Shown here: positions 51,523 through 60,415 of the stretch, in pieces
Layout: the number at the start of each line of letters is the position of its first letter
How positions within the stretch are numbered: the stretch's first letter is position 1
NCBI GenBank assembly: GCA_016288215.1
Contig: JAEEYQ010000033.1
Coordinates: 50,235-114,234, forward strand
Length of the DNA: 64,000 nucleotides
Source: Lentisphaeria bacterium
GTDB lineage: Bacteria > Verrucomicrobiota > Lentisphaeria > Oligosphaerales > Oligosphaeraceae
Direction of reading: 5' to 3'
Notes under the pieces: generated by a model
The model's input: the letters and a program-made list of their open reading frames with translations, nothing else
What the model was told of the DNA's origin: nothing
Database searches by the model: none
Made by a program: the position numbers and the translations under genes

Positions 51523-52419
51523 TCAGGCGATGGTGTCGTTGGAGCCATGGCCGATGAAGTGCTGGTTTTGGGCAAGCAAATCGTTGCTGATCAGGTCTTT
51601 CCAATGATCGCGGATGTACAGGACCGTATCGTCCAGGGCATCGGTGACGCCAATGACCCGCTGAATGGTCCATTTGCGGCTTTTGAAGACGTTGGTGATG
51701 CCCCAGCCGCTGTTGTCCTCATTGTGGATTTCGGGCTCCATGGTCAAATCCACCGGCGCATCCAGATTCAGCTTCTCCCTGTTGACGATAAGACCATGAT
51801 CGACAGCCTGATTGGCCATCCAGCGGAGAGTGATGTCCGCCAGCTCCCGTTTTCGGTAGCCGCCGCCCACGTCGGTGTGGGAGCCGCTGAACCAACGTTC
51901 AGCCAGACGGTCAACGGGTTTGAAGCGGAACACGTCAAAGATGCTGCGGTGCTCGTCGATGGCCATGGCATGGCAGGCGTGTTTGACGTACGGCGGCAGC
52001 TCCGAAATGCCGAAGTCGTTGCCTGGAGTGGCTTTAACGGTATCCCAAACCCCAAGGAACTCAATGTCCTGCTGCAGGAAGGTGGCCAGAACCCGAACGG
52101 CGAAGGCCCCCCGCGAAAAGCCAAACAGGTAGAGACGGGGCTGGCAGCCGTCCTCTAGAGCCATGGCGCATTCGTCGTCCAGCCACATTTTGGCCTCCGT
52201 GATCCGTTCGTCCAGGCCGAAGCCCAAAGCGCCGCCAGTGATGGACTCGTGGGCGCGGGTCCCCACGCCCTTGCGGTAGTAGCAGCGCTGCTGGAGTTCC
52301 CCTGCGTCCACATCAGGAGAGCAGTTGTAGAGGCAGACCACGTTGGAATCCGTGGCGGCCTCCTCCGGAGAGCGGTCCTGCATGGTGCCGTCGATGAAGA
52401 CGCAGAGGTTTCTAATCAT
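51523..52419 (-). CDS. DUF2235 (Tle1-like) alpha/beta-hydrolase domain protein
   Basis: 298 aa from the ATG at 52419, preceded by GGAGGAGAAC. It begins NLCVFIDGT, the usual DUF2235 opening, and has the nucleophile motif YLFGFSRGAFAVR (G-x-S-x-G). A downstream WFSGSHTDVGGGY segment carries the probable Asp/His residues. DUF2235 includes type VI secretion phospholipase effectors, but many members are plain intracellular hydrolases. There is no signal peptide and no VgrG or PAAR domain. The gene overlaps the upstream lipoprotein gene by 8 bp, so the two are translated together. Confidence 0.87.
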   Translation of the reverse strand: MIRNLCVFIDGTMQDRSPEEAATDSNVVCLYNCSPDVDAGELQQRCYYRKGVGTRAHESITGGALGFGLDERITEAKMWLDDECAMALEDGCQPRLYLFGFSRGAFAVRVLATFLQQDIEFLGVWDTVKATPGNDFGISELPPYVKHACHAMAIDEHRSIFDVFRFKPVDRLAERWFSGSHTDVGGGYRKRELADITLRWMANQAVDHGLIVNREKLNLDAPVDLTMEPEIHNEDNSGWGITNVFKSRKWTIQRVIGVTDALDDTVLYIRDHWKDLISNDLLAQNQHFIGHGSNDTIA

Positions 52420-52744
52420 TGTTCTCCTCCCATTCAATGTCCACCGGCGCCCAAAGCCCCAAGGTGAGAACGGTCGCCAAAGAATAGAGGTAATTGGTGC
52501 GGAAGCGGACGGCGGCCACGGTGTGCCGACGGTCGCTGACGGTGATGTGGTTGTCCTTTTCCCAAAGAGTCTCGCTCCAATAGCTGCCGTCGTAGCGCAT
52601 GGGCGGATATTCGTAGGGGCGGACGGCTTTTCCGGAGACCCGGATGGAAGACTGGCATCCGCACAGAAGGACGGCGCACAGCATGCCGACGACGACGAGG
52701 CATCGAACAGCGCGGAAGGGAGAAGAAGCGGCGAGATTCAACAT
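52412..52744 (-). CDS. Small lipoprotein coupled to the DUF2235 gene
   Basis: 110 aa from the ATG at 52744 (AAAGGAG upstream). The signal peptide ends in lipobox VLLCGC. The mature part is short and ends TVLTLGLWAPVDIEWEENND. That ending is faintly like Bor/Iss-type surface lipoproteins (TLGxxxP near the C-terminus), a resemblance from memory only. The 8-bp overlap with the lipase-like gene suggests linked function. A periplasm-facing immunity or anchoring role for the lipase is possible but unproven. Confidence 0.8.
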   Translation of the reverse strand: MLNLAASSPFRAVRCLVVVGMLCAVLLCGCQSSIRVSGKAVRPYEYPPMRYDGSYWSETLWEKDNHITVSDRRHTVAAVRFRTNYLYSLATVLTLGLWAPVDIEWEENND

Positions 52745-52779
52745 GGACACTCCTTTGGATGACAGGTTGAGATGACGAC

Positions 52780-53808
52780 TCAGAAGGTGGCGGGCTTTTC
52801 CGGCAGACCAGTTCGGATGGACGTGAGAATGGCCTCGCCCAAGGCGACGGTGCGGCTGCCCTCGAAGACGTCGGTGGCGATGGGGGCGCCGTCCTTCAGC
52901 CGCGCCACGAAATCGGTGAGCTCGTTGGCCACATTGTGGCTCTTGATGCCCACGGGAATGCGGGCGAAGGCCATGGTTCCTGCGATTTTCTGTAACTTCT
53001 TCTCGCAGAGAGAGATATGGTCACTGGTATTGTCACAGACAATGGTGCCTTCCGTGCCATGGATGACCGTGCGCATCGTATAGGGCGCGTTGGTGCCACA
53101 GGAGGCGAAGAGCTTGCCGATGGCGCCGCTGGCGAATTTCAGGACGGCGTAGCAGCTGTCGGTGGTGGCCCAATCCGGCATGAGCAGATGGTTGCCGACG
53201 GCATAGACGCTCTCCGGCTCTCCCGCCAGCCAGCGCAGCAGGTCCATGGCGTGGCAGCCGCCCCCAAGGACATTCTCGCGGCCCACGGCGGCAGATTTGC
53301 GCCATGCCTGGAAGCCCTCGGAGCCCAAGCCGTAGTTGTGGGCGTATTCCGTTTCAATGCAGGCGATTCGGCCGATGCGCCCTTCCTCCACAAGGGCCTT
53401 CGCCAACGCGAAGCCAGGGGCGAAACGGCAGACTTGTCCCGTCATGAACTTGCGTCCCGTCCGCTGAACCGCCGCAATCAGCTCGCGGCATTGGGCGACG
53501 GTGGGCGTCAAGGGCTTTTCGCAGATGACATCGCAGCCCGCCTCCATGGCCTGAATGGACTGTTCCGCATGAAAATGGTCGGGGGAGGCCACGATGACGA
53601 TGTCCGGCTTGTCCGCCAACAGGGCGGCGTAGCTGTCCACGATGGCGGCGCCGGAATTCTCGAAGAACCGATAGTTGATGGACGTGTTCTCCTTGTAGAA
53701 GGCGTCATAGACGGCGGACAACTCGCAGTCCGGATTGTTCATCACCGCCTGCGCCCACGACTCTCCCATGCGCAACCCCGAAATGCCCACCTTGAATTTT
53801 GCTGCCAT
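52780..53808 (-). CDS. Gfo/Idh/MocA-family oxidoreductase
   Basis: 342 aa from MAAKFKVGISGLRMGESW at 53808 (GAGG upstream). The open frame extends further 5', but only through a period-7 repeat. The N-terminal Rossmann domain has IVIVASPDHFH and the family motif EKPLTP (about 94-99). The C-terminal alpha/beta domain has GGGCHAMDLLRWLAG. Enzymes of this family oxidise or reduce sugars and cyclitols with NAD(P). It is divergent from the GH2 gene, so both may respond to the same sugar. Confidence 0.92.
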   Translation of the reverse strand: MAAKFKVGISGLRMGESWAQAVMNNPDCELSAVYDAFYKENTSINYRFFENSGAAIVDSYAALLADKPDIVIVASPDHFHAEQSIQAMEAGCDVICEKPLTPTVAQCRELIAAVQRTGRKFMTGQVCRFAPGFALAKALVEEGRIGRIACIETEYAHNYGLGSEGFQAWRKSAAVGRENVLGGGCHAMDLLRWLAGEPESVYAVGNHLLMPDWATTDSCYAVLKFASGAIGKLFASCGTNAPYTMRTVIHGTEGTIVCDNTSDHISLCEKKLQKIAGTMAFARIPVGIKSHNVANELTDFVARLKDGAPIATDVFEGSRTVALGEAILTSIRTGLPEKPATF

Positions 53809-53882
53809 ACATCGACCTCGCTTTCGTTGATTGATTCGAGCCATGCGGCCCGTTGTGTCCACTTCCTTATTATATATTGAAA

Positions 53883-53913
53883 AGTCGCAATTCGCAATCC
53901 GCAATCGTCAAAT
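53883..53913 (+). repeat. Period-7 tandem repeat (CAATTCG type)
   Basis: GTCGCAA, TTCGCAA, TCCGCAA, TCGTCAA run in register within the divergent promoter region of the Gfo/Idh/MocA and GH2 genes. It creates spurious 5' extensions in both open frames. Confidence 0.6.
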
Positions 53914-54064
53914 CCATGGAAATTCCGCCAACGGACTCCCCTTGTGCCTTGAGGGACAGGCTTTGGGCATTATAGTAACGACCGCGAAACGATTCAGAAG
54001 GAGTCCACAAAACACACGGAAAGCCACAAAAGACCTTGACGTCTGCCTCATGAAAGGAACATCC

Positions 54065-55849
54065 ATGTACAGAAGCGAATATCCACGGCCCCAATTTGTC
54101 CGTCCCGACTGGCTCAACCTCAACGGCGAATGGAGCTACACCTTTGATTTTGGCAAAAGCGGTCTGGAGCGCGGCCTGCAGAACAGCACCGGCTTCGAAG
54201 GGCGCATCCAGATTCCCTTCTGCCCCGAGTCCAAACTTTCAGGCGTCGCCCACACGGACTTCATTCCCGCCCTCTTCTACCACCGCACCATCACCATCCC
54301 CGCCGACTGGAAAGGCAAACGCATTCTGCTCCATTTCGGCGCCGTGGACTACGATTGCCGCGCCTTCGTGGACGGCAAGCTGGCCGGCCGTCACATCGGC
54401 AGCAGCTCCTCCTTCTTCTTTGACATCACGTCCCTCGTCACCGCAGGCTCCACGCACCATCTGGTCGTCTATGCGGAGGACAATCTGCGTCTGCTGACCC
54501 AAGGCGGCGGCAAACAGAGCACGCATTTCAAGTCGGCCGGCTGCCACTACACCCGCGTCACGGGCATCTGGCAGACCGTGTGGCTGGAGGCCGTCGCCAT
54601 GAGCGGCATCCGCAGTTGCCGCGTCACGCCGAATCTTGACGACGGCGCCTTCACCTTCACGCCCACCTTCTTCCAGACGGAACGGGGTCTGCGCTTCCAC
54701 GTCACCGTGCGCATGGGCGAGACCGTGGTCGGCCAGGCCACCGCCGCCGCCAATGACGCCGTGCCGCTGACCGTCCCGCTCCGAGACATCCGCCCCTGGT
54801 CCCCGGAAGATCCCTTCCTCTATGACATCGACTACGCCGTGGAGGCCGCCGACGGCACCCTGCTGGACCACGCCACCGGCTACGCAGGCCTCCGCAAAAT
54901 CCACATCGAAGGCAACAAATACTTCCTCAACAACAAGGAGATTTTCCTGCGCTTCGTGCTCGACCAGGGCTTCTATCCAGACGGCATCTGGACGGCCCCC
55001 TCCGACGAGGCGCTCAAACAGGACATCCTCCTCTCCATGGCCGCCGGATTCAACGGCGCACGCCTCCACCAGAAGGTCTTCGAGGAGCGCTTCCATTATT
55101 GGGCGGACAAATTGGGCTACCTCACATGGGGCGAATATCCCAGCTGGGGCATGGCGTGGACACGGCCAGGCGCCGCGGAGACCGAAGGCAATCTCGAGCT
55201 CAGCGCCGCCGCGCAGGAAGCCAGCTTCGGCAACTTCCTCATGGAATGGCCGGCGGTCATGGAACGGGACTTCAGCCATCCGTCCATCATCAGCTGGTCG
55301 CCCGTCAACGAGACGTCCGCCATCCTCAATTGGGAGGCCTACCGCCTGCGGATGGCCGCGGTCTACGATTTGACGCGGCGGACGGATCCCACCCGTCCCG
55401 TCAACGAAACCAGCGGCTATCTCCATGTGAAGACAGACCTGTGGACGGTCCATGTCTACCGCCAGAACGCGGAGGAGCTGCGGAAGTCCCTGGTCCCCGA
55501 AGACGGCTATCCCGTCTTCCGCCACGACCCCGCCCACGAGGCCCCCTACGGCGGCCAGCCCTATTTCAACGACGAATTCGGCGGCTTCATGTTCATCCCG
55601 CCGGAACGCTGCAAGTTCGCCGACAACACATGGGGCTACTACGGCATGTCCCTCAAGAACGAAGACGAGCTCTGCGCCAAAATCGCGGAGCAGGTGGACA
55701 CCATGCTCGCCATCCCCCAGCTGAGCGGCTACTGCTACACTCAGCTCACCGATGTGGAGCAGGAGCAGAACGGCGTCTACAACTATGACCGGACGCCTAA
55801 AGTCAGCGACGGCAAGCTGAAGGCCATCTTCGGAAAGACCCGCCCATGA
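54065..55849 (+). CDS. GH2-family glycoside hydrolase (beta-galactosidase/glucuronidase type)
   Basis: 594 aa from the ATG at 54065, which follows AAAGGAAC; upstream in-frame codons lie in non-coding sequence. The jelly-roll domain starts RPDWLNLNGEWSYTFDFG, followed by an Ig-like domain. The TIM barrel has the acid/base Glu in SWSPVNETSA (about 417) and the nucleophile Glu in YFNDEFGGF (about 504). No signal peptide, so it probably acts inside the cell on imported oligosaccharides. The linkage is not predictable by eye. Its stop overlaps the start of the CocE-like gene (ATGA). Confidence 0.9.
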   Translation: MYRSEYPRPQFVRPDWLNLNGEWSYTFDFGKSGLERGLQNSTGFEGRIQIPFCPESKLSGVAHTDFIPALFYHRTITIPADWKGKRILLHFGAVDYDCRAFVDGKLAGRHIGSSSSFFFDITSLVTAGSTHHLVVYAEDNLRLLTQGGGKQSTHFKSAGCHYTRVTGIWQTVWLEAVAMSGIRSCRVTPNLDDGAFTFTPTFFQTERGLRFHVTVRMGETVVGQATAAANDAVPLTVPLRDIRPWSPEDPFLYDIDYAVEAADGTLLDHATGYAGLRKIHIEGNKYFLNNKEIFLRFVLDQGFYPDGIWTAPSDEALKQDILLSMAAGFNGARLHQKVFEERFHYWADKLGYLTWGEYPSWGMAWTRPGAAETEGNLELSAAAQEASFGNFLMEWPAVMERDFSHPSIISWSPVNETSAILNWEAYRLRMAAVYDLTRRTDPTRPVNETSGYLHVKTDLWTVHVYRQNAEELRKSLVPEDGYPVFRHDPAHEAPYGGQPYFNDEFGGFMFIPPERCKFADNTWGYYGMSLKNEDELCAKIAEQVDTMLAIPQLSGYCYTQLTDVEQEQNGVYNYDRTPKVSDGKLKAIFGKTRP

Positions 55850-57591
55850 GCCACTTCCATCCCATGTGCATGGGACTGGCCCTCCTGTGTGCCAGCTCCC
55901 TTCTCGCGGATGCCGCCAATGGGAACGCAACCAACGCGGACGCCGCCCAACCCCGCCTGAAGACCTATCAGGTGCCCATGCGGGATGGCGTCCGCCTGTT
56001 CACGTCCGTCCATTTTCCAAAGGGCGAAGGCCGCTTTCCCGCCATCGTGGTGCGCAATCTGTACCGCGCGGCGGGTGCAGTGGCGGAGTCGTCCCCCTTC
56101 GACGACCTTCCCGTCTGCTATGTGGAGCAGGATGTCCGCGGCTCCGGGGCCTCCGAAGGGGAGTGGTATCCATGGCTGCAGGAGATTGAGGACGGAGAGG
56201 ACTGTCTGAAATGGGTGGCGGACCAGCCGTGGTGCAATGGACGCATCGCCATGACGGGAGGTTCATATCTTGGTGCGGCGCAATGGTTTGCAGCATCATG
56301 CTCGCCAAAGGGGCTCGTGGCCATCTCCCCCGCGATCTGCCCCCTCACCTATGACGAGACCCCCAAGCGCCGCAATGGCCTTGTTTGCCTTAAGTTATTC
56401 ATCGACTGGGGTTTGGGCGTTTGGAACCAAAATCTTCCGCCGGAAAGGCGCGTCACCTTGAAAGGCGATGAGCTGGCATGGCATCTGCCTTTGGCGGAGA
56501 TCGATGAGGCCGCCGGTCTCGGCAAGGTCGGCTTCTGGAAGGACTGGCTGACCATGACGCCCCGCTCCGCGCTGTGGCGTAAGATGTCGCTGAAGACCAT
56601 CATTCCCAACGTGCCATGTCCGGCCTATATTCAGTCCGGCTGGTTTGACATCCATGTCAAAGGCGTTCTTGAAGGCTTCATGGCCATGCGACGCGATGCG
56701 CCAACGCAGGAGGGCCGCGCCTTCACGCGCTGCGTCATCGGTCCGTGGACCCATGGCCAGGACCTGGGCGAACTGCCTCGCGGGGACGACTTTAGCCTCG
56801 AAACCCACTACTACATCCCCTTGCGACGCTTTCTCATGGGGCTTCTGCAGAATCCTCAGGCGGATCCCCTTCCAAACGAACCGCCGCTCAAATACTTCAT
56901 GTTCGGCTCCAATACATGGATGAGCGCGGACAGCTGGCCGCCTCCAGGGGCCCGCGAACGCACCCTCTTCCTGCACAGCGGGGGCGCCGCCAACACCCTC
57001 CACGGCGACGGCAGCCTGTCGTGGGAGCCGCCAAAAGGCGACGAGAAGCCGGACACCTATGTCTACGACCCCGCGAACCCCGTGCCCACCAACGGCGGCC
57101 ACAGCATCTGCTGCACCAGCGGCTCCCATGACCAGCGGAAAGTGGAGGAACGGCAGGATGTGCTTGTCTACACCACCGCGCCGCTGACGGCAGACGTGAC
57201 CATCGCAGGCAAGCTCTCCCTAATCCTGCACGCCGCCACGTCGGCGACCGACACGGATTTCGTCGCCCAGCTCATCGACGTCTTTCCCGACGGCCGCGCC
57301 TTCAATCTGGCGGACGGCGTCCTGCGGGCCAGCTACCGCCATGAAAGCGATGGCGTCGCCCCCGAGCCCGTAGTTCCCAATGAGCCCATATCCTATACAA
57401 TAGATATGTGGAGCATCGCCAATTGCTTCAAGGCGGGGCATCGCATCCGGCTGGAGATCACAAGCAGCAACTTCCCGCAGTTCGACCGCAATCTGAATTC
57501 AGGCAGCGACCGCGAAATCCGCACGGCCCGCCAGCAGGTCTTCCACGACGCCACCCGCCTCTCCTGTCTCCGGCTTCCCGTTCTGCCGTGA
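55846..57591 (+). CDS. Secreted CocE/NonD-type S15 hydrolase
   Basis: 581 aa with a signal peptide ending about residue 23 (LLADAA). The X-Pro dipeptidyl-peptidase/CocE fold shows an oxyanion-side VEQDVRGSG, the nucleophile Ser140 in TGGSYLGAAQ, Asp268 in SGWFDIHVKG and His303 in IGPWTHG. The C-terminal jelly-roll contains FVAQLIDVFPDGRAFNLADG. These enzymes act as acyl-esterases or dipeptidyl-peptidases. The tight ATGA overlap with the GH2 gene suggests an esterase that removes acyl groups so that the glycosidase can act; this is inference. Confidence 0.88.
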   Translation: MSHFHPMCMGLALLCASSLLADAANGNATNADAAQPRLKTYQVPMRDGVRLFTSVHFPKGEGRFPAIVVRNLYRAAGAVAESSPFDDLPVCYVEQDVRGSGASEGEWYPWLQEIEDGEDCLKWVADQPWCNGRIAMTGGSYLGAAQWFAASCSPKGLVAISPAICPLTYDETPKRRNGLVCLKLFIDWGLGVWNQNLPPERRVTLKGDELAWHLPLAEIDEAAGLGKVGFWKDWLTMTPRSALWRKMSLKTIIPNVPCPAYIQSGWFDIHVKGVLEGFMAMRRDAPTQEGRAFTRCVIGPWTHGQDLGELPRGDDFSLETHYYIPLRRFLMGLLQNPQADPLPNEPPLKYFMFGSNTWMSADSWPPPGARERTLFLHSGGAANTLHGDGSLSWEPPKGDEKPDTYVYDPANPVPTNGGHSICCTSGSHDQRKVEERQDVLVYTTAPLTADVTIAGKLSLILHAATSATDTDFVAQLIDVFPDGRAFNLADGVLRASYRHESDGVAPEPVVPNEPISYTIDMWSIANCFKAGHRIRLEITSSNFPQFDRNLNSGSDREIRTARQQVFHDATRLSCLRLPVLP

Positions 57592-57610
57592 CCCCACAAA
57601 GCACAAAAGT

Positions 57611-57639
57611 CATAACTTGTTCATTATAAATAAGTTATG
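57611..57639. terminator. Bidirectional hairpin between convergent genes
   Basis: CATAACTT (57611-57618) pairs with AAGTTATG (57632-57639) around a 13-nt loop. It lies 20 bp after the CocE-like stop and about 90 bp from the end of the ABC gene on the other strand. Confidence 0.45.
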
Positions 57640-57725
57640 AAAACATTCCATTGTTGAGGTCTTTGCGTTCCGCGGACTTTTCATAACCGTCGTCGTAAAC
57701 AATGTCGCATGAGGCGGTTACGGCA

Positions 57726-58781
57726 TCAATCTTCGCGGACGATGACCACGTCCTCCGGCTTGACGGTCAGTTTCACGGCGGTGCCTTCCGGAAGATCCCG
57801 CTGCGGATTCAGCTCGAAGAAGCCAAGTTCCGCGCCAGAGGCCGTCTTGGCCCAATGGTCGGCGATTTCACCCATGTAGTCGCTCTTCGTGATGCGGCCC
57901 GCCAGCTGGTTCATCTCGTCGCCTTTCGCATAGCCAAGTGCCTCGGGCCGAATGGATATCAGCACGTTCGCCCCTGTCGTCTGCCCGGTCTGGGCGGCCA
58001 TGAGCATGCCGTCGGCCGTCTCAATCTGGGTCATGCCGTCGGTTTCGCCACGGACTGTGCCCTTGACGAAATTCGTCTCGCCGATGAAGCTGGCGATGAA
58101 GGCGCTGACGGGATGGCGGTAGAGCTCCTGCGGCGACCCGATCTGCTGGATGACGCCGTCCTTGAGCACGGCGATGCGGTCAGCCATGCTCAAGGCCTCC
58201 TGTCGGTCATGAGTCACGTAAATGCCTGTCAGACCGTTATCTTTGCAAAGGCTACGGATTTCCTGCCGCATGTCCCGCCGCAGTTTGGCGTCCAGATTGG
58301 CCAGCGGTTCGTCGAGCAGGAGGCAGCCGGGCTCCACCACAAGAGTCCGCGCCAGCGCGACGCGCTGCTGCTGACCGCCGGAGAGCTCATTGGGCTTGCG
58401 TTTGCCAAGGGTCTCAATTTGGACGCCCTTCAGCGCGGCCATGACGCGGCGGTCCCGCTCTTCCTTCGGAATCTTGCGCATTTCGAGGCCAAAGGCCACA
58501 TTCTCCTCCACGGTCATGTGCGGCCACAGCGCATAGCCCTGGAAGACCATCGCCGTGTTGCGGTCGCTTGGCGGCAAGGCGGAGACGTCCTTTCCATCAA
58601 ACAGAATCTGGCCGGAAGTCGGCTTCTCGAAGCCGCCGATGCAGCGCAGAAGCGTGGATTTGCCGCAGCCGGAGGGCCCTAGAAGGAAGAACAGCTCGCC
58701 GTCGGCGATCTCCAGACTCAGGTCGTTCAACGCACGGACTTCGCCATAGCATTTGACAAGATTCTTGATTGACACATTCAT
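57726..58781 (-). CDS. ABC transporter ATPase, PotA/FbpC type
   Basis: 351 aa from MNVSIKNLVKCYGEV at 58781 (AGGAAACG upstream). Walker A is GPSGCGKST, the signature LSGGQQQRVALAR, Walker B CLLLDEP, and the H-loop YVTHDRQEAL. A C-terminal TOBE-like region (about 240-351) marks it as the importer type that serves sugars, polyamines, iron or sulfate. It is 25 bp downstream of the permease gene. A YejE-like permease normally works with a dipeptide-type dual ATPase, so this pairing is unusual. Confidence 0.93.
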   Translation of the reverse strand: MNVSIKNLVKCYGEVRALNDLSLEIADGELFFLLGPSGCGKSTLLRCIGGFEKPTSGQILFDGKDVSALPPSDRNTAMVFQGYALWPHMTVEENVAFGLEMRKIPKEERDRRVMAALKGVQIETLGKRKPNELSGGQQQRVALARTLVVEPGCLLLDEPLANLDAKLRRDMRQEIRSLCKDNGLTGIYVTHDRQEALSMADRIAVLKDGVIQQIGSPQELYRHPVSAFIASFIGETNFVKGTVRGETDGMTQIETADGMLMAAQTGQTTGANVLISIRPEALGYAKGDEMNQLAGRITKSDYMGEIADHWAKTASGAELGFFELNPQRDLPEGTAVKLTVKPEDVVIVRED

Positions 58782-58806
58782 GGGACGTTTCCTTTTTCTG
58801 CCCGAA

Positions 58807-60399
58807 TCAAGTCCATCGGCTCTGTTTCTTCGGGTCAAATGCCTCGCGGACACCCTCGCCGACAAAGACGCCAAGCAGCATCACGACAAAAAGCGCCAGC
58901 GACGGATACAGAATCAGCCACCACGCCCACCGCAGATTCTGCGCCTGCTGCAGCAGCTGGCCGAGACTGGGCGTCTGGGCCGGCAGGCCGAAGCCCAAAT
59001 AGTCCAACGCCGCCAGAGAGCCGATGGCCCCCACCAGCGAGAAGGGGAAGAACGTGATCAGCGGCACAATCGCATTGGGCAGAATGTGGCGGACGACAAT
59101 CTTCCAAGCGGGCAGGCCGAGGCAGCGGGCCGCCTCCACAAAGGGCAGTTTCCGCAGGCGCAGCATCTCCGCCCGCATGTAATAGGAGATGCCAATCCAG
59201 TTGAACAGCGCATAGCAGAGTATCATGAGCCAGAAGCTGGGGCCGTAGATGGAGCCCAGCAGGATGATGATGTACAGGAACGGCAAGGCGCTCCAGATTT
59301 CGATGGCGCGCTGCCCCGCCACGTCCACCCAGCCGCCGAGAAAGCCCTGCAGGGCCCCGATGGCCGTCCCCACCGTGAGGGAGCAGATGACCAGAATGAA
59401 GCCGAAGCTCAACGCGGTGCGCAGGCCATAGAGGATGCGGGCCAACACATCGCGCCCCGCATCGTCGATGCCAAACCAATGGCCGGGAACGGGACGGAAG
59501 GGATAGCGGACCTGCTCACATTCGCATTGCAGTCGGCAGGCCATTCCCTCCACGGAGACATCCTCCTCCTGCGGTCCGTCCGTCTGGGCGGCGGCCGCCA
59601 GCCGAGCCATGCGTTCCCGCAAAGGGGCCGGAAGACCCGAAAAACGCTTATCTCCTTCTGCAAGAGGATCTTGCGCATGTTTTAAGAGCCAACGCCGCCG
59701 CAGATGGCTGCTTTCTTGTCGTTGCCGCAAGGTGAGCCGAACCTGCCGCGGCGCCGCCGCGCGGGCCTTGTAGGCCGTCAGGGAGACCTCCACCGCCGGA
59801 ACATCGCCAATGCCGTTGCAGCGAAGAGTCACCGCCTCCGCATCGCGGTTGGCGAAACGCGCCTCCAACGCCTCTTTCAACTCTTCCGGCAGTTCCCAAA
59901 ACTGCGTCCATGGCCGTTCCTGCCAGTCGGGGACGCCAGCTGGGAAGAGGCTTTCCGCCCCCACCAGCCGCGTCAAGTTCAGCGACGCGTCCACGCCGCC
60001 GCCGCAGACCGCCGGAACAGGTTCCAGTCTGCAATCCACACGGAGATAGGGCTTTAGGCTATCCAACGGAATGATTTCATTGGGGCCGCTGCCGATGAGC
60101 GGCCACCACATCCAAGAGCCATTTTCCGTGAAGGCGGCGGACGTTTCAATGGCGTGGTAGTCCGGCCGTGTGCCGATGCCGCTGCCCGTCAGCGCGTCGT
60201 CCGAATAGTATCGGAAGAGAGGAAAGAACCATTTTCCGCGATGATGGACAATCAGCGGCCGCTCGTTGCACAGCAGTTCCGCGACAAGGCAAAGCACGTA
60301 CAACCCCGCCAGCAGCCAAAGGGACACCCAGGCCCGCCGTAGGCGGCGAAACCGCTCCCAGCGTTTTCTCGTGATGGGGTTGAGACGAAGAACCTTCAT
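58807..60399 (-). CDS. YejE-like ABC permease with a large periplasmic insertion
   Basis: 530 aa. The N-terminus (LNPITRKRWERFRRLRRAWVSLWLL...PLIVHHRGKWFFPL) and the C-terminal permease domain (about 305-530) closely resemble E. coli YejE as I recall it. The EAA loop is VEAARCLGLPAWKIVVRHILPN. YejE is about 340 aa; here some 185 extra residues (about 115-300) are inserted in the periplasmic region. The insert contains paired Cys and a Gln/Arg-rich segment but no known domain. YejA, YejB and YejF partners are absent nearby. It lies 16 bp after the PfkB gene. Confidence 0.88.
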   Translation of the reverse strand: MKVLRLNPITRKRWERFRRLRRAWVSLWLLAGLYVLCLVAELLCNERPLIVHHRGKWFFPLFRYYSDDALTGSGIGTRPDYHAIETSAAFTENGSWMWWPLIGSGPNEIIPLDSLKPYLRVDCRLEPVPAVCGGGVDASLNLTRLVGAESLFPAGVPDWQERPWTQFWELPEELKEALEARFANRDAEAVTLRCNGIGDVPAVEVSLTAYKARAAAPRQVRLTLRQRQESSHLRRRWLLKHAQDPLAEGDKRFSGLPAPLRERMARLAAAAQTDGPQEEDVSVEGMACRLQCECEQVRYPFRPVPGHWFGIDDAGRDVLARILYGLRTALSFGFILVICSLTVGTAIGALQGFLGGWVDVAGQRAIEIWSALPFLYIIILLGSIYGPSFWLMILCYALFNWIGISYYMRAEMLRLRKLPFVEAARCLGLPAWKIVVRHILPNAIVPLITFFPFSLVGAIGSLAALDYLGFGLPAQTPSLGQLLQQAQNLRWAWWLILYPSLALFVVMLLGVFVGEGVREAFDPKKQSRWT

Positions 60400-60415
60400 C
60401 CTAAGTTATTTATCA

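Noticed and set aside
53809..54064. N-terminal extensions of the Gfo/Idh/MocA and GH2 frames
   Set aside because: Both run through a period-7 repeat and non-family sequence; internal ATGs with ribosome binding sites match family starts.
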